A DNA stretch of 64,000 nt. Origin: CAYILR01 sp964364175. GTDB lineage: Bacteria > Bdellovibrionota > UBA1018. Shown piece after piece: positions 50,738-58,912 of this stretch (position 1 is the stretch's first letter; each line of letters starts with the position of its first letter). A program made the translations under genes and the position numbers. The notes beneath the pieces are model-generated. The model was not told the origin of the DNA, searched no databases, and saw only the letters and a list, made by a program, of their open reading frames with translations. The DNA is taken from positions 33,715-97,714 of the forward strand of contig CAYILR010000012.1 in NCBI GenBank assembly GCA_964364175.1. The letters are read 5' to 3'.

Positions 50738-51469
50738 ATGCTCAAGCTACTGAAAACACTTCCCCTGATTTGCATTTTGTTTTTGTCTGCCCCCTCGGCT
50801 CACGCCGCAAAATTCGCGAACCAATTCAGCGAATTTGAATTACCACCCAAATGGCAGTGCAACCTCGAAGGTGCCGAATGGGTTTGCCAAAGCACGGATG
50901 AAATGCGCAAAAAAGACGCCATCATCGTGTTGGCTGCAAAAATCAAAGGGGACCAGGATAGCCTGGATCAATACCTTTCTTATTTGAAGGCTGTGAAAAG
51001 CTATACCAGCATTCAAGGCAAGCCAGTCAAGTCAGAACCCAAATATGCCAAGAACATCAATTTGAACGGACACCCCTGGATCGATTCATTGCACTTGGAA
51101 TCAGAGATCCCAGGCTTTTTCACTCGCTATCTCGCGACAGTGAAAGACGACATCGGAGTCCTGGTGACCTACTCGATCAACAAAGCAAAATACCAGGAAT
51201 ATTTGACTGACTTCGAAAACATGGTGCGCACGCTGAAAGTTTTCCGCAAAGCAGGCAGCATCAACGTTGCTCCACAAAATACCAATCTTTTCCAAAATGC
51301 ACAGGTTCCACAAACCTTGTCTGAGAACAGCGTGTTCCCAGGCGCGGGCCCCGAGGGTGGAACTGCCGATAAACCCGCCCAAAAAGGCAACAACATGATC
51401 ATTATCATCGTGCTTGCTGCAGTGGGCGCAATCGGGTTCCTGATCTGGAGAAAACGAAATCAGGGATAG
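50738..51469 (+). CDS. Exported protein with C-terminal membrane anchor
   Basis: A 243-aa protein with a signal peptide (MLKLLKTLPLICILFLSAPSAHA), a periplasmic domain of about 170 residues, a disordered Asn/Gly/Pro linker, and a C-terminal transmembrane helix (MIIIIVLAAVGAIGFLIW) followed by RKRNQG. This gives a type I topology with a positively charged cytoplasmic tail. No recognised family. A Shine-Dalgarno (GGAG) precedes the ATG. It follows the beta-barrel gene by 42 bp and may form an operon with it; a terminator follows. Confidence 0.65.
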   Translation: MLKLLKTLPLICILFLSAPSAHAAKFANQFSEFELPPKWQCNLEGAEWVCQSTDEMRKKDAIIVLAAKIKGDQDSLDQYLSYLKAVKSYTSIQGKPVKSEPKYAKNINLNGHPWIDSLHLESEIPGFFTRYLATVKDDIGVLVTYSINKAKYQEYLTDFENMVRTLKVFRKAGSINVAPQNTNLFQNAQVPQTLSENSVFPGAGPEGGTADKPAQKGNNMIIIIVLAAVGAIGFLIWRKRNQG

Positions 51470-51473
51470 ATTT

Positions 51474-52655
51474 TTGGACAGACGTATTCTTCCCAGGGCT
51501 CCGCGACTCAAAAGCGGGGCCCTTTTTTTTTGCATCTTGCTGATCACTTTTTTCGCCACACAGTGCAATCAACAGAGCCGCTCTCCGCGGTTTGTTTTCG
51601 CTCGACTCACAGAGCCTCTGTGGAAATTCGCAGGTTCACATCTCGGAAAAGAACTCGAAGAGCACCGAGCCATCGCACGAGCTACCCTGGTCTACGCTGC
51701 AAATCGCCTCAAAACCTCGCCTGAACTCCCCAGTTCGGACGCATCCGAATTCAAAATCCGAGGAACCTACGGCAGGCTCCCGGAAGTTCGCGTTGATGTG
51801 GGAACAGCTGTGATTTTCCCTCTGCCTGTCGAAGACCCCTCTCGATTCTCCTGGTCACGGGTTTTCAAACGCTCGATCAAACTCATTCGAATTCTAAAAA
51901 AAATTGAAACTCAGGCACGCGCAGCAAAAAATGCACAGGAACTGAGCCGTCTTTCATCGATGTTTCGTTTGGTTGAGGGGGAAACAGCTCTGGTTTTCAC
52001 ATGGATCCGTCATTTAGAAACCTGGATTCCTTTGCTCAAAACCAATCCTTCTCCGGATCACGAACAATTGATCCAAGCGATTAAAAAAAACAAACCTGAA
52101 CTCATCGATTCATTGAGAGAAAAGTTCCGGCCTCATCGGGTTTGGTCACCGACCTACTTGCCCGCCGCGCTCAAACCCTACCAGGGACAGGCTGTAGTTT
52201 TTCCAATTGCTACAGACATCAAGGACAGAAAATTTCTCGCTGAGGTCGAAGGCGCAGTGCAAATTCACTGGAACCAATCCGCCTGGGCTAAAGCAGAGAA
52301 AATCCGATTCCAAATCCGCTGGCATCCCATGCCTTTCAACCGCGCCTACCATCGGGGCGAAATGGATTTAGAACAGCACCTCGAACGATTTCCAAAACAC
52401 TATGCAATCCTCACCACAGGCGCACAAAGCTTGCACGTTCAAGGCCGTGCGATGTTCCTCAGCCCCTCTCACATCACTCCGCGCACACTGGCACACGAAC
52501 TCGGACATCTCATGGGATTTGCCGATTGCTACTTCCGCACGCTAGGCGCCGAAGGACTTTTTGGATTCGCCGTCCTAGAGTGGGACAACCCGCTCTACCC
52601 GGACGACCTCATGTGTGAGAACGAGATCGGGGTCGCCCGCGCCGAAGTCTGGTAA
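51474..52655 (+). CDS. Metallopeptidase-like lipoprotein (HExxHxxGxxD)
   Basis: A 393-aa protein with a TTG start at 51474. The N-terminal GALFFCILLITFFATQC is a lipoprotein signal with lipobox Cys at about residue 31; there is no later Met that would preserve it. The zinc motif is HELGHLMGFAD (H341, E342, H345, D351), where Asp replaces the usual third His as in snapalysin-type (M7) enzymes, and DDLMCENE downstream may be the Met-turn. The region before is helical with a charged, basic segment. The upstream gene's terminator hairpin lies inside its first codons. Confidence 0.65.
   Translation: MDRRILPRAPRLKSGALFFCILLITFFATQCNQQSRSPRFVFARLTEPLWKFAGSHLGKELEEHRAIARATLVYAANRLKTSPELPSSDASEFKIRGTYGRLPEVRVDVGTAVIFPLPVEDPSRFSWSRVFKRSIKLIRILKKIETQARAAKNAQELSRLSSMFRLVEGETALVFTWIRHLETWIPLLKTNPSPDHEQLIQAIKKNKPELIDSLREKFRPHRVWSPTYLPAALKPYQGQAVVFPIATDIKDRKFLAEVEGAVQIHWNQSAWAKAEKIRFQIRWHPMPFNRAYHRGEMDLEQHLERFPKHYAILTTGAQSLHVQGRAMFLSPSHITPRTLAHELGHLMGFADCYFRTLGAEGLFGFAVLEWDNPLYPDDLMCENEIGVARAEVW
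51495..51531 (+). terminator. Rho-independent terminator inside the next gene's signal peptide
   Basis: Stem AGGGCTCCGC (51495-51504) / GCGGGGCCCT (51514-51523) with one T-G pair, loop of nine, then nine T. It should end transcription of the C-terminally anchored protein gene, but it also encodes PRAPRLKSGALFF of the metallopeptidase lipoprotein. Confidence 0.8.
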
Positions 52656-52662
52656 AAGAAAA

Positions 52663-52785
52663 GTTGTCCGACAACTTAGTGATGCCCAGCGCGTCACACA
52701 GATATCAGCATATTAATTACACTAATTATATTTATTAAGAACTACAACCTGTGACGCACCGGGCATCACTAAGTTGTCGGACACC
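52663..52785. repeat. Paired REP-like elements, family B, in inverted orientation
   Basis: Arms 52663-52698 and 52750-52785 are complementary at 33 of 36 positions. Each arm itself contains the family-B head (GTTGTCCGACAAC; GTTGTCGGACACC) and tail (GATGCccagcGCGTC, with G-T pairing). The 51-bp loop is AT-rich. The outer bases run into the pnp stop codon (52790-52792). It sits between convergent genes and may also terminate transcription. Confidence 0.85.
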
Positions 52786-52789
52786 TTTT

Positions 52790-55024
52790 TTAGTGTCTAT
52801 GGGGTCTATCGCCGCGTCCGCCGCCATCCCGGCCACCGCCGCGAGGTCCGCGATCTCCGCCGCGTCCACCACCGCCGCCATGCCCACCTTCAGATGCTGG
52901 AGGCAGATTGTCAGGGCGAGGCAACAAGACTTTGCGAGACAATCGGATTTTGCCCATACGATCGACTTCGATGACTTTCACTTCGATCTCGTCGCCTTCC
53001 TTCATATAATCCAGAACATTGTTCACGCGCTCGTGTGCAATTTCGGAAACGTGGAGCAATCCATCTTGATTCGGCATGATTCCGACGAATGCACCGAACT
53101 CGACGATTTTCTTCACGATGCCTTTGTAGGTCTTGCCCACTTCAGCTTCGCAAATAATATCTTGAATCATCTTGATCGCTTTTTGGGTCGCTTCTGCGTT
53201 GCTCGAAGCAATGTTCACTTTGCCATCATCGCTGATGTCAACTTTGCAACCGGATTGAGCCACGATGTCGCGAATGACTTTTCCGCCGGACCCGATGACT
53301 TCGCGGATTTTGTCGACAGGAACTTGGATCGTCGTGATGCGAGGTGCGAATGCAGACATCTCAGCTCGTGGAGCTTCGATCGCTTTCGACATTTCGCCCA
53401 AGATGTGCAAACGGCCTTCGCGAGCTTGCATCAATGCTGTGCGCATAATGCTCTCGTCAATGCCTTCGATCTTGATATCCATTTGAATTCCGGTGATGCC
53501 TTCGCGAGTTCCAGCCACTTTGAAATCCATATCGCCCAAGTGATCTTCGTCACCCAGGATATCGGACAGAACTGCAGCGCGGCTGCCTTCTTTGATCAAT
53601 CCCATCGCGATACCCGCGACGGGTTTCAAATAAGGAGCGCCCGAATCCATCAGAGCCATGGAGGATGCGCAGACCGATCCCATCGAAGATGATCCGTTGC
53701 TCTCCAAAGTCTCGCAAACGATGCGGACGGTGTAAGGGAATTTTTCGTAAGCAGGCATCATGGCTTTGACCGATCGCTCTGCCAACGCGCCGTGACCGAT
53801 TTCTCGGCGGCTCTGTCCACCCATGCGGCCGGTTTCGCCGACGCTGTACGGAGGAAAGTTGTAGTGCAACATGAATTTGCGCATGGTGTTCTGGAACATG
53901 TTGTCGACGATTTGCTCGTCGTCGCTGGTGCCCAAGGTCACTGCTGCGAGAACTTGTGTCTCACCGCGAGTAAACAATGCACTGCCGTGAGTGCGTGGCA
54001 ACAATCCCGCTTCGACCGAAATCGGACGAATGGTTTTGGTATCGCGGCCGTCAATACGAACGCCTTCGCTCAAAATCATTTCGCGCATCAGATTGTACTG
54101 AAGCAATTCGAAACCGGCTTTCACAAGCTCAGTTTTCTTGGTCGCTGCTGCTGCATCGGTTTCTTTCAACGATGCGGGAACCAAAGCTTCGAGAGTTTTC
54201 TTTTTGGTTTCGTCGACGAGGTCATAACGAGCGCCTTTGTCTTTGGTCTTGAGAGCTTTCATCAAATCTTGACGAGCAGCTTTCTCAATTTCGGATTTCA
54301 AAGAAGCTTCCATCGGAACCGCCTTGAATTCAATTTTAGGTTGGCCAGCCAACTTACGAAGTTCATCAATACAACCCACGACTTTTTTGATCTCGTTATG
54401 AGCCAAAACAATCGCAGACAGAACTTGTTCTTCGGCCACTTCGCGAGCTCCGCCTTCGACCATCATGATCGCATTGCGAGTACCAGCCACGAAAATCTCC
54501 ATGTCGGTTTCGCCCGTGTCGATCTGTGCCCAAGTTGGATTCACAATCAATTCGCCATTCACACGACCGACGCGGCAAGCAGCGGTCGGACCGTTGAAAG
54601 GAATTTCGGAAATATGCAACGCTGCCGAAGCGCCGATTCCAGCCGCCATGTCGACATCTGCTTCCATATCCACAGAAAGAATCGTTGCGACGACTTGCGT
54701 GTCACAAAGATAGCCTTCGGGGAAAAGCGGACGAATCGGACGATCAATCAAACGAGCTGACAGAGTCGCCTCTGCAGTCGGGCGACCTTCCCGTTTGTGG
54801 AAGCTGCCGGGGATTTTTCCAGCAGCGTAGAATTTTTCTGCGAACTCAACCGTCAGAGGGAAAAAATCCTGACCGGGTTTGGGTTCTTTTTTTGCACACG
54901 CAGTGACCAGCACGCGAGTGTCGCCGTAGCTTACAAGGACAGCGCCTTGAGCTTGACGAGCGAGTTTACCAGTTTCCAGAGTGAGGGTTTTGCCCCCGAT
55001 TTCACAAGATACACGATGGACCAT
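52790..55024 (-). CDS. pnp: Polyribonucleotide nucleotidyltransferase (PNPase)
   Basis: A 744-aa phosphorolytic 3'-5' exoribonuclease. Two RNase PH domains are visible (N-terminal FFPLTVEFAEKFYAAGKIPGSFHKREGRP; second with GVRIDGRD, LFTRGETQVLA, SSSMGSVCASSMALMDSG), then a KH domain (DKIREVIGSGGKVIRDI) and an S1 domain (VGKTYKGIVKKIVEFGAFVGI). The C-terminus is a Gly/Arg/Asp-rich RGG-type tail of about 35 residues ending RPHRH, longer than in E. coli and probably RNA-binding. Downstream of rpsO on the same strand. Its stop codon abuts the inverted element. Confidence 0.96.
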   Translation of the reverse strand: MVHRVSCEIGGKTLTLETGKLARQAQGAVLVSYGDTRVLVTACAKKEPKPGQDFFPLTVEFAEKFYAAGKIPGSFHKREGRPTAEATLSARLIDRPIRPLFPEGYLCDTQVVATILSVDMEADVDMAAGIGASAALHISEIPFNGPTAACRVGRVNGELIVNPTWAQIDTGETDMEIFVAGTRNAIMMVEGGAREVAEEQVLSAIVLAHNEIKKVVGCIDELRKLAGQPKIEFKAVPMEASLKSEIEKAARQDLMKALKTKDKGARYDLVDETKKKTLEALVPASLKETDAAAATKKTELVKAGFELLQYNLMREMILSEGVRIDGRDTKTIRPISVEAGLLPRTHGSALFTRGETQVLAAVTLGTSDDEQIVDNMFQNTMRKFMLHYNFPPYSVGETGRMGGQSRREIGHGALAERSVKAMMPAYEKFPYTVRIVCETLESNGSSSMGSVCASSMALMDSGAPYLKPVAGIAMGLIKEGSRAAVLSDILGDEDHLGDMDFKVAGTREGITGIQMDIKIEGIDESIMRTALMQAREGRLHILGEMSKAIEAPRAEMSAFAPRITTIQVPVDKIREVIGSGGKVIRDIVAQSGCKVDISDDGKVNIASSNAEATQKAIKMIQDIICEAEVGKTYKGIVKKIVEFGAFVGIMPNQDGLLHVSEIAHERVNNVLDYMKEGDEIEVKVIEVDRMGKIRLSRKVLLPRPDNLPPASEGGHGGGGGRGGDRGPRGGGRDGGGRGDRPHRH

Positions 55025-55084
55025 GAGGTCCTCCTTATTGATTAGAATTAAAATGCGTTAAAAATGATTGATAAAAAAAACAGA

Positions 55085-55363
55085 TTACTTTCTCAACTCG
55101 AGCGATTGAATCAGCTGAGTGTAGCGTTTAGCATCTGTTTTTCTGAGATAGCTCAGGAGTCTTTTGCGTTGTCCGACCATGACCAACAATCCTTGTTTGG
55201 AGTGGAAGTCTTTGGGGAATGATTTGAAATGACCATTGAGTTGATTGATGCGATCCGTGAGAAGCGCAACTTGCACTTCAGGAGAACCGGTGTCACTAGC
55301 GGAGGTCGAGAACTTTTTCATGATTTCCGATTTGTGAATTTTAATATCTGCTTTGCCTGCCAT
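55085..55363 (-). CDS. rpsO: 30S ribosomal protein S15
   Basis: A 92-aa protein of typical S15 length that binds the central domain of 16S rRNA. Conserved DTGSPEVQVALLTDRINQLNGHFK and KQGLLVMVGQRKRLLSYLRK are present. It precedes pnp, the classic rpsO-pnp order. In many bacteria S15 represses its own translation by binding the mRNA leader; the leader here contains a palindrome at 55387-55403. Confidence 0.96.
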   Translation of the reverse strand: MAGKADIKIHKSEIMKKFSTSASDTGSPEVQVALLTDRINQLNGHFKSFPKDFHSKQGLLVMVGQRKRLLSYLRKTDAKRYTQLIQSLELRK

Positions 55364-55386
55364 TTGAGTACCTTTACGTTGTTAAT

Positions 55387-55403
55387 TTCCCCTATTTGGG
55401 GAA
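55387..55403. promoter_or_regulatory. Palindrome in the rpsO leader
   Basis: TTCCCC-tattt-GGGGAA, a 6-bp perfect stem about 25-40 bp upstream of the rpsO start. It could be an operator, part of an S15-responsive leader structure, or incidental. The AAAGGT near 55368-55373 on the minus strand is the likely Shine-Dalgarno. Confidence 0.45.
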
Positions 55404-55519
55404 TGTTTACTTTACTATTTTTGTTGGGCTGTTGTTAGCATGCCACACCCCAGAGAGCAACTTGTAAATTTTACATAGAAATTTACTTCGCCCCAAACCA
55501 GTGTTAGCTGCACTGCAAT

Positions 55520-56101
55520 ATGAAAAACCGTATTTTAAATATAGGACTGTTCAGTTTAATCGTTTTATGTTCCGTCACCGCTTGGGCAGACACACAGGGC
55601 CTGCCGCCATCAGAAATGGCCAAGATTGTCAGCATTATGAATTGCAAGCTGGAGCTCTCGTCAGAAGGCAAGGCTTTGAGCCCGAGCCTATTGGCGGCCC
55701 AAGCTTTATTCACTGAAGACTCGAAAATCTATGCAAAGACCTTTGCCCCCACGACATTGGCTGCATCGGGCCGTGGCCTTCAAATCAAAGGGTATGGAAT
55801 CGGAACTTATCGCTTTTTGATCGGCGGCTCTTTGGCTGAAGACCACCTCCAGGTTTATCTCCTGGTTGCCAAAAAGCACCTGATTTCACCTGGATCGCAG
55901 ATTGACTTGGATCGAGATCTTGCGGAAACTCGCATGATTACTGTTCCTTGGCCGAATGAGTACGATTACTCCACTGGCCCCTACATCCACATGGAAAAAA
56001 TCGCGAGCATGAACATCGATGTTGAGCTTTCCTGCTCGATGGTGAATGTGCACGAAGTGCCAGAAGAATCAGAAGATTCAGCGATTTCGCCTTTCATTTA
56101 A
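55520..56101 (+). CDS. Secreted hypothetical protein
   Basis: A 193-aa protein with signal peptide MKNRILNIGLFSLIVLCSVTAWA and a mature beta-rich part (GYGIGTYRFLIGGSLAEDHLQVYLLVAKK). Two Cys (MNCKLEL, LSCSMV) may form a disulfide between the ends of the domain. No family is recognised. It converges on the RpoH-like gene with a 4-bp overlap. Confidence 0.62.
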   Translation: MKNRILNIGLFSLIVLCSVTAWADTQGLPPSEMAKIVSIMNCKLELSSEGKALSPSLLAAQALFTEDSKIYAKTFAPTTLAASGRGLQIKGYGIGTYRFLIGGSLAEDHLQVYLLVAKKHLISPGSQIDLDRDLAETRMITVPWPNEYDYSTGPYIHMEKIASMNIDVELSCSMVNVHEVPEESEDSAISPFI

Positions 56102-57171
56102 TCATTTTCCGAAGGATCGATTTTAAGAAAAGCAGCCAGCTTTTGAATCACGCGCGCCTCAATTTGCCGAGCCCGCTCGCGTGTCAGACCGTATCGATCC
56201 GCAACTTCCTGGAGAGTCTGCGGCTCCTCGGCCAAAAGCCGATCTTGCAGAATTCGACGCTCTTTTTCATTCAGCCCCTGCTCAAATTCTGGGAGCTTTT
56301 CTTTCAGAATTCGCAGCATCTGATCGCGCGAGAGCGCCTCGTCGGGCAACTCCCCCTCATCCGGCATCAGATCCATGTGCGAAGCACCCCTGCCCTCGTC
56401 TGCTCCCCGCACCGGGGTATCCAGCGAAACCTCAGCCCCAGGGGACAAAAGACGCTGCTGCATCTCCACGACGTCTTTTTCGCGAACATGGAGCTTCTCG
56501 GCCAGGAGTTTGGGGCCAGCCAAGAGTCCTTGGGCTTCGAGTCGTTCTTTTTCTCTAACTAAATGATAAAAAAGCTTCTTCTGCGCCTGGGTCGTCCCGA
56601 CTTTGACGAGCCTGAAATTATCCAAAAGATATTTCAAAATATAAGACCGGATCCACCAGGAGGCATAGTATCCAAGGCGCGCGCCCTTGGTCGGGTCGAA
56701 CTTAGAAACGGCCTTCATGAGGCCGATATTCCCCTCCTGGATCAAATCTAGCAGGTTGGTGTAAATACTGCGATACTCCATCGCAATCTTGATCACGAGC
56801 CGGAGGTTGGCGGAAACCAGACGCTTGGCGACTGAGATATCACCGGTCTGAATCAGCTCTTTGGCCAAGCGGAACTCCTCCTCGGGAGCCAAGAGAGCGT
56901 AACGTCCGACTTCTTGAATATATCGCTTGAGCGGGTCGGTTGAAGATACTGCAGATGAGGACACTGCAAATGCGGGATCGTTGCTCCAATCTACGTCCAG
57001 CGATGGAAGATTGGCGTCGGCACCAGAAGCCTCTACATCCGCCTCAATTTCCAGATCGACATCGCCGTCTGCATCTTCGTCGATATCATTTTCCACAGAC
57101 TCGTTTTCATTGGACTGCGTGTCATCTTCTGATAGTTTTTTAGAGTGGCCAGTAGTTTTTTTGCGGCCCAT
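56098..57171 (-). CDS. rpoH: RpoH-like (sigma-32) RNA polymerase sigma factor with acidic N-terminal extension
   Basis: About 357 aa. The frame is open to 57795, but the ATG at 57171 is the sensible start because the upstream part overlaps the M16 gene. Region 2 reads ANLRLVIKIAMEYR, LDLIQEGNIGLMKAVSKFDP and YYASWWIRSYILKYLL, followed by the RpoH-box-like QAQKKLFYHLVREK. Region 4.2 has the HTH TLQEVADRYGLTRERARQIEARVIQKL. RpoH directs heat-shock genes. The first 75 residues are unusual: basic start (MGRKKTTGHSKK) then a highly acidic stretch rich in Asp, Glu and Asn. Confidence 0.87.
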   Translation of the reverse strand: MGRKKTTGHSKKLSEDDTQSNENESVENDIDEDADGDVDLEIEADVEASGADANLPSLDVDWSNDPAFAVSSSAVSSTDPLKRYIQEVGRYALLAPEEEFRLAKELIQTGDISVAKRLVSANLRLVIKIAMEYRSIYTNLLDLIQEGNIGLMKAVSKFDPTKGARLGYYASWWIRSYILKYLLDNFRLVKVGTTQAQKKLFYHLVREKERLEAQGLLAGPKLLAEKLHVREKDVVEMQQRLLSPGAEVSLDTPVRGADEGRGASHMDLMPDEGELPDEALSRDQMLRILKEKLPEFEQGLNEKERRILQDRLLAEEPQTLQEVADRYGLTRERARQIEARVIQKLAAFLKIDPSEND

Positions 57172-57186
57172 AGCCAGGAAATATAC

Positions 57187-58461
57187 ATGGAAATCAAAAA
57201 AACGGTATTGGAAAACGGCCTCGTTTTGATGACCGAGGTATTGCCCCAATTCGAAAGCGTAGCCATCGGAGCCGGGGTGCGACTGGGCAGCCAGAACGAA
57301 GCGGCTCCCAAAGCGGGCGTTTCGCATTTCTTGGAGCACATGGTTTTCAAGGGAACCGCCACCCGCGACGCATTCCAAATTGTCCGTGATATTGAGCAAC
57401 TCGGTGGCGAATTTAATGCTTTCACCGGGCGAGATATGACTTGCCTGCATGTGCTCGTTCCGAAACGAGGCCTGAAAACTGGATTGGACATCCTGGCTGA
57501 TGTGATTCTGAACTCGAAGCTCGACGCAGCCGAAATGAAACGTGAGCGACAAGTCATCCTGCAAGAAATCTCGATGGTCGAAGAAAGCCCCGAGGAGCTG
57601 GCGTTCGATTTGTTCTACGAGCGGGTGTACGGTCGCGAGGGATTGGGGAGCCCCATCGCAGGGACTCGCACTACAGTCCGGAACATGCGGCGCAGGGATC
57701 TTGCAAAATATTACCACGGCTACTACCGACCCGAGCAAACCGTGATTTCCGTCGTGGGCGATGTCGATCCGGATCAAGTACATGCGATGGTTCAATCGCT
57801 ATTAGGTAAAAAATCTTGGCCAGGCAGGGATCCCTCGCCAGAACACAAGTTCCCGGGATTGCCCCTCAACGATCAACCTCCCCCATTCAAGTCAGGACGT
57901 TGGTGGATCGAGCAAAACTCCGAGCAAGCTCACCTGGTTTGGGGATTCGATGCCCCTCACGGAAAATCTCCTTTGCGAATCGCAGCCAATCTCCTGCAAA
58001 TTTACCTCGGCGGAGGAATGAGTTCGGCTCTTTTTCAAGAAGTCAGAGAAAAACACGCGCTCGCCTATTCCGTCTACGCAACCTATGCTCCCCATCTGGA
58101 TAGCGGTTGTTTTTTGGTTTACGCCGCCACACGCAAATCCAAGGTGAATGAATGCCTGAAACTCATCGAAGGCTGCGTGCGACGGTTGGCAGAAAAACCC
58201 CTCACCGAATCCGAGTTCCGAAAAGTGCAGGAAAATCTCAAAGGAACCCTGCGATTGTCAGTCGACAGCTCCGAATCCCGAATGCTCAACACCGCGCAGA
58301 ATGAGTTGATCTACGGAGTTCCCGCCCCGATTGAAGAAATCTGCGCACTGATCGACCAAACCAAGCGCAAGGACCTGAGCCGCCTGGCTCGCGCGTTCCT
58401 GGCCGATAGTCGGCAGGCGATTTTGGGAGTGGGGCCGGGCACGGCGCCGTCTTCGTTTTAA
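57187..58461 (+). CDS. M16-family zinc protease (processing-peptidase-like)
   Basis: A 424-aa protein. I chose the ATG at 57187, with an AGGAA Shine-Dalgarno at 57175-57179; the frame is open to 57145. The inverted zinc motif is HFLEHMVF (HxxEH) with the third Glu about 75 residues later in EISMVEESPEE. The C-terminal inactive half has the usual AYSVYATYAP strand. The size and single pair of domains match the bacterial M16B/MPP-beta-like proteases, often found near rpsO-pnp in other bacteria. No signal peptide. Its start lies 15 bp from that of rpoH, on the opposite strand. Confidence 0.9.
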   Translation: MEIKKTVLENGLVLMTEVLPQFESVAIGAGVRLGSQNEAAPKAGVSHFLEHMVFKGTATRDAFQIVRDIEQLGGEFNAFTGRDMTCLHVLVPKRGLKTGLDILADVILNSKLDAAEMKRERQVILQEISMVEESPEELAFDLFYERVYGREGLGSPIAGTRTTVRNMRRRDLAKYYHGYYRPEQTVISVVGDVDPDQVHAMVQSLLGKKSWPGRDPSPEHKFPGLPLNDQPPPFKSGRWWIEQNSEQAHLVWGFDAPHGKSPLRIAANLLQIYLGGGMSSALFQEVREKHALAYSVYATYAPHLDSGCFLVYAATRKSKVNECLKLIEGCVRRLAEKPLTESEFRKVQENLKGTLRLSVDSSESRMLNTAQNELIYGVPAPIEEICALIDQTKRKDLSRLARAFLADSRQAILGVGPGTAPSSF

Positions 58462-58523
58462 AAAATTCAGGCAAACGGGCAGACTGGCAAGCAGGATTCT
58501 GGTGTCAGTGTCGGATTCCAGTA

Positions 58524-58832
58524 TCAGGATGAACCTCCGGGATTCTGCATGAGTCGGTACAGTGAAGCGGCTAGTGGCTGCGATGATTGAAAAATTTTTG
58601 TGTTGCCCGTGAGATCTAGAATTGCCTGAACCTCGCGAAGAGATCCCATCGAAATTGCATAAAACCGTCTTCGATCCTTGCTGGTTGGTTTTCCGACCCC
58701 TTCCGCTAAGTTCAAAACAATACTCAGAACCGCTCGTTCAAATTGATTTTTGATGGGTTCCCTCAGTTTCAGCCCTTGGCAGTCTGAGTAGAATGTCTTG
58801 GCCAGTTGGTAAGTTCGAAAATTGTGCAGCAC
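58524..58832 (-). CDS. Four-helix-bundle protein (23S rRNA IVS / S23 type), copy A
   Basis: A 102-aa protein with the family pattern FRTYQLAKTFY, LREPIKNQFERAVLSIVLNLAEG, KDRRRFYAISMGSLREVQAIL and a final LYRLM helix. Relatives occur in 23S rRNA intervening sequences, as solitary genes, and as the Avd protein of diversity-generating retroelements; their function is unknown. The start is a GTG at 58832 with an AAAAAGGAG Shine-Dalgarno inside the palindrome at 58833-58911. It is a mirror-image partner of copy B, matching it at about 60 of 95 aligned positions by my count. Confidence 0.85.
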   Translation of the reverse strand: MLHNFRTYQLAKTFYSDCQGLKLREPIKNQFERAVLSIVLNLAEGVGKPTSKDRRRFYAISMGSLREVQAILDLTGNTKIFQSSQPLAASLYRLMQNPGGSS

Positions 58833-58911
58833 AGGTGTTTTCTCCTTTTTGGAAATTTTTAGGTTCTACCCGTGGTGAGACCTAAAAATTTTCAAAAGGA
58901 GAAAACACACC
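58833..58911. promoter_or_regulatory. Palindromic control region between the two four-helix-bundle genes
   Basis: A nearly perfect inverted repeat: left GGTGTTTTCTCCTTTTTGG... to AGGT (about 58834-58864) and right ACCTAAAAATTTTC... to ACACC (about 58880-58911), around a 15-bp centre. Each arm carries the Shine-Dalgarno (AAAGGAG) of the gene it faces. The symmetry follows from the inverted gene duplication, but it has stayed better conserved than the coding regions. Confidence 0.8.
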
Positions 58912-58912
58912 C

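Noticed and set aside
52751..53692. 313-codon plus-strand frame opposite pnp
   Set aside because: Antisense to the KH/S1 region of PNPase; Asp/Phe/His-rich shadow composition.
57172..57795. Upstream extension of the RpoH-like frame
   Set aside because: It is antisense to the M16 protease coding region; homology and composition favour the ATG at 57171.
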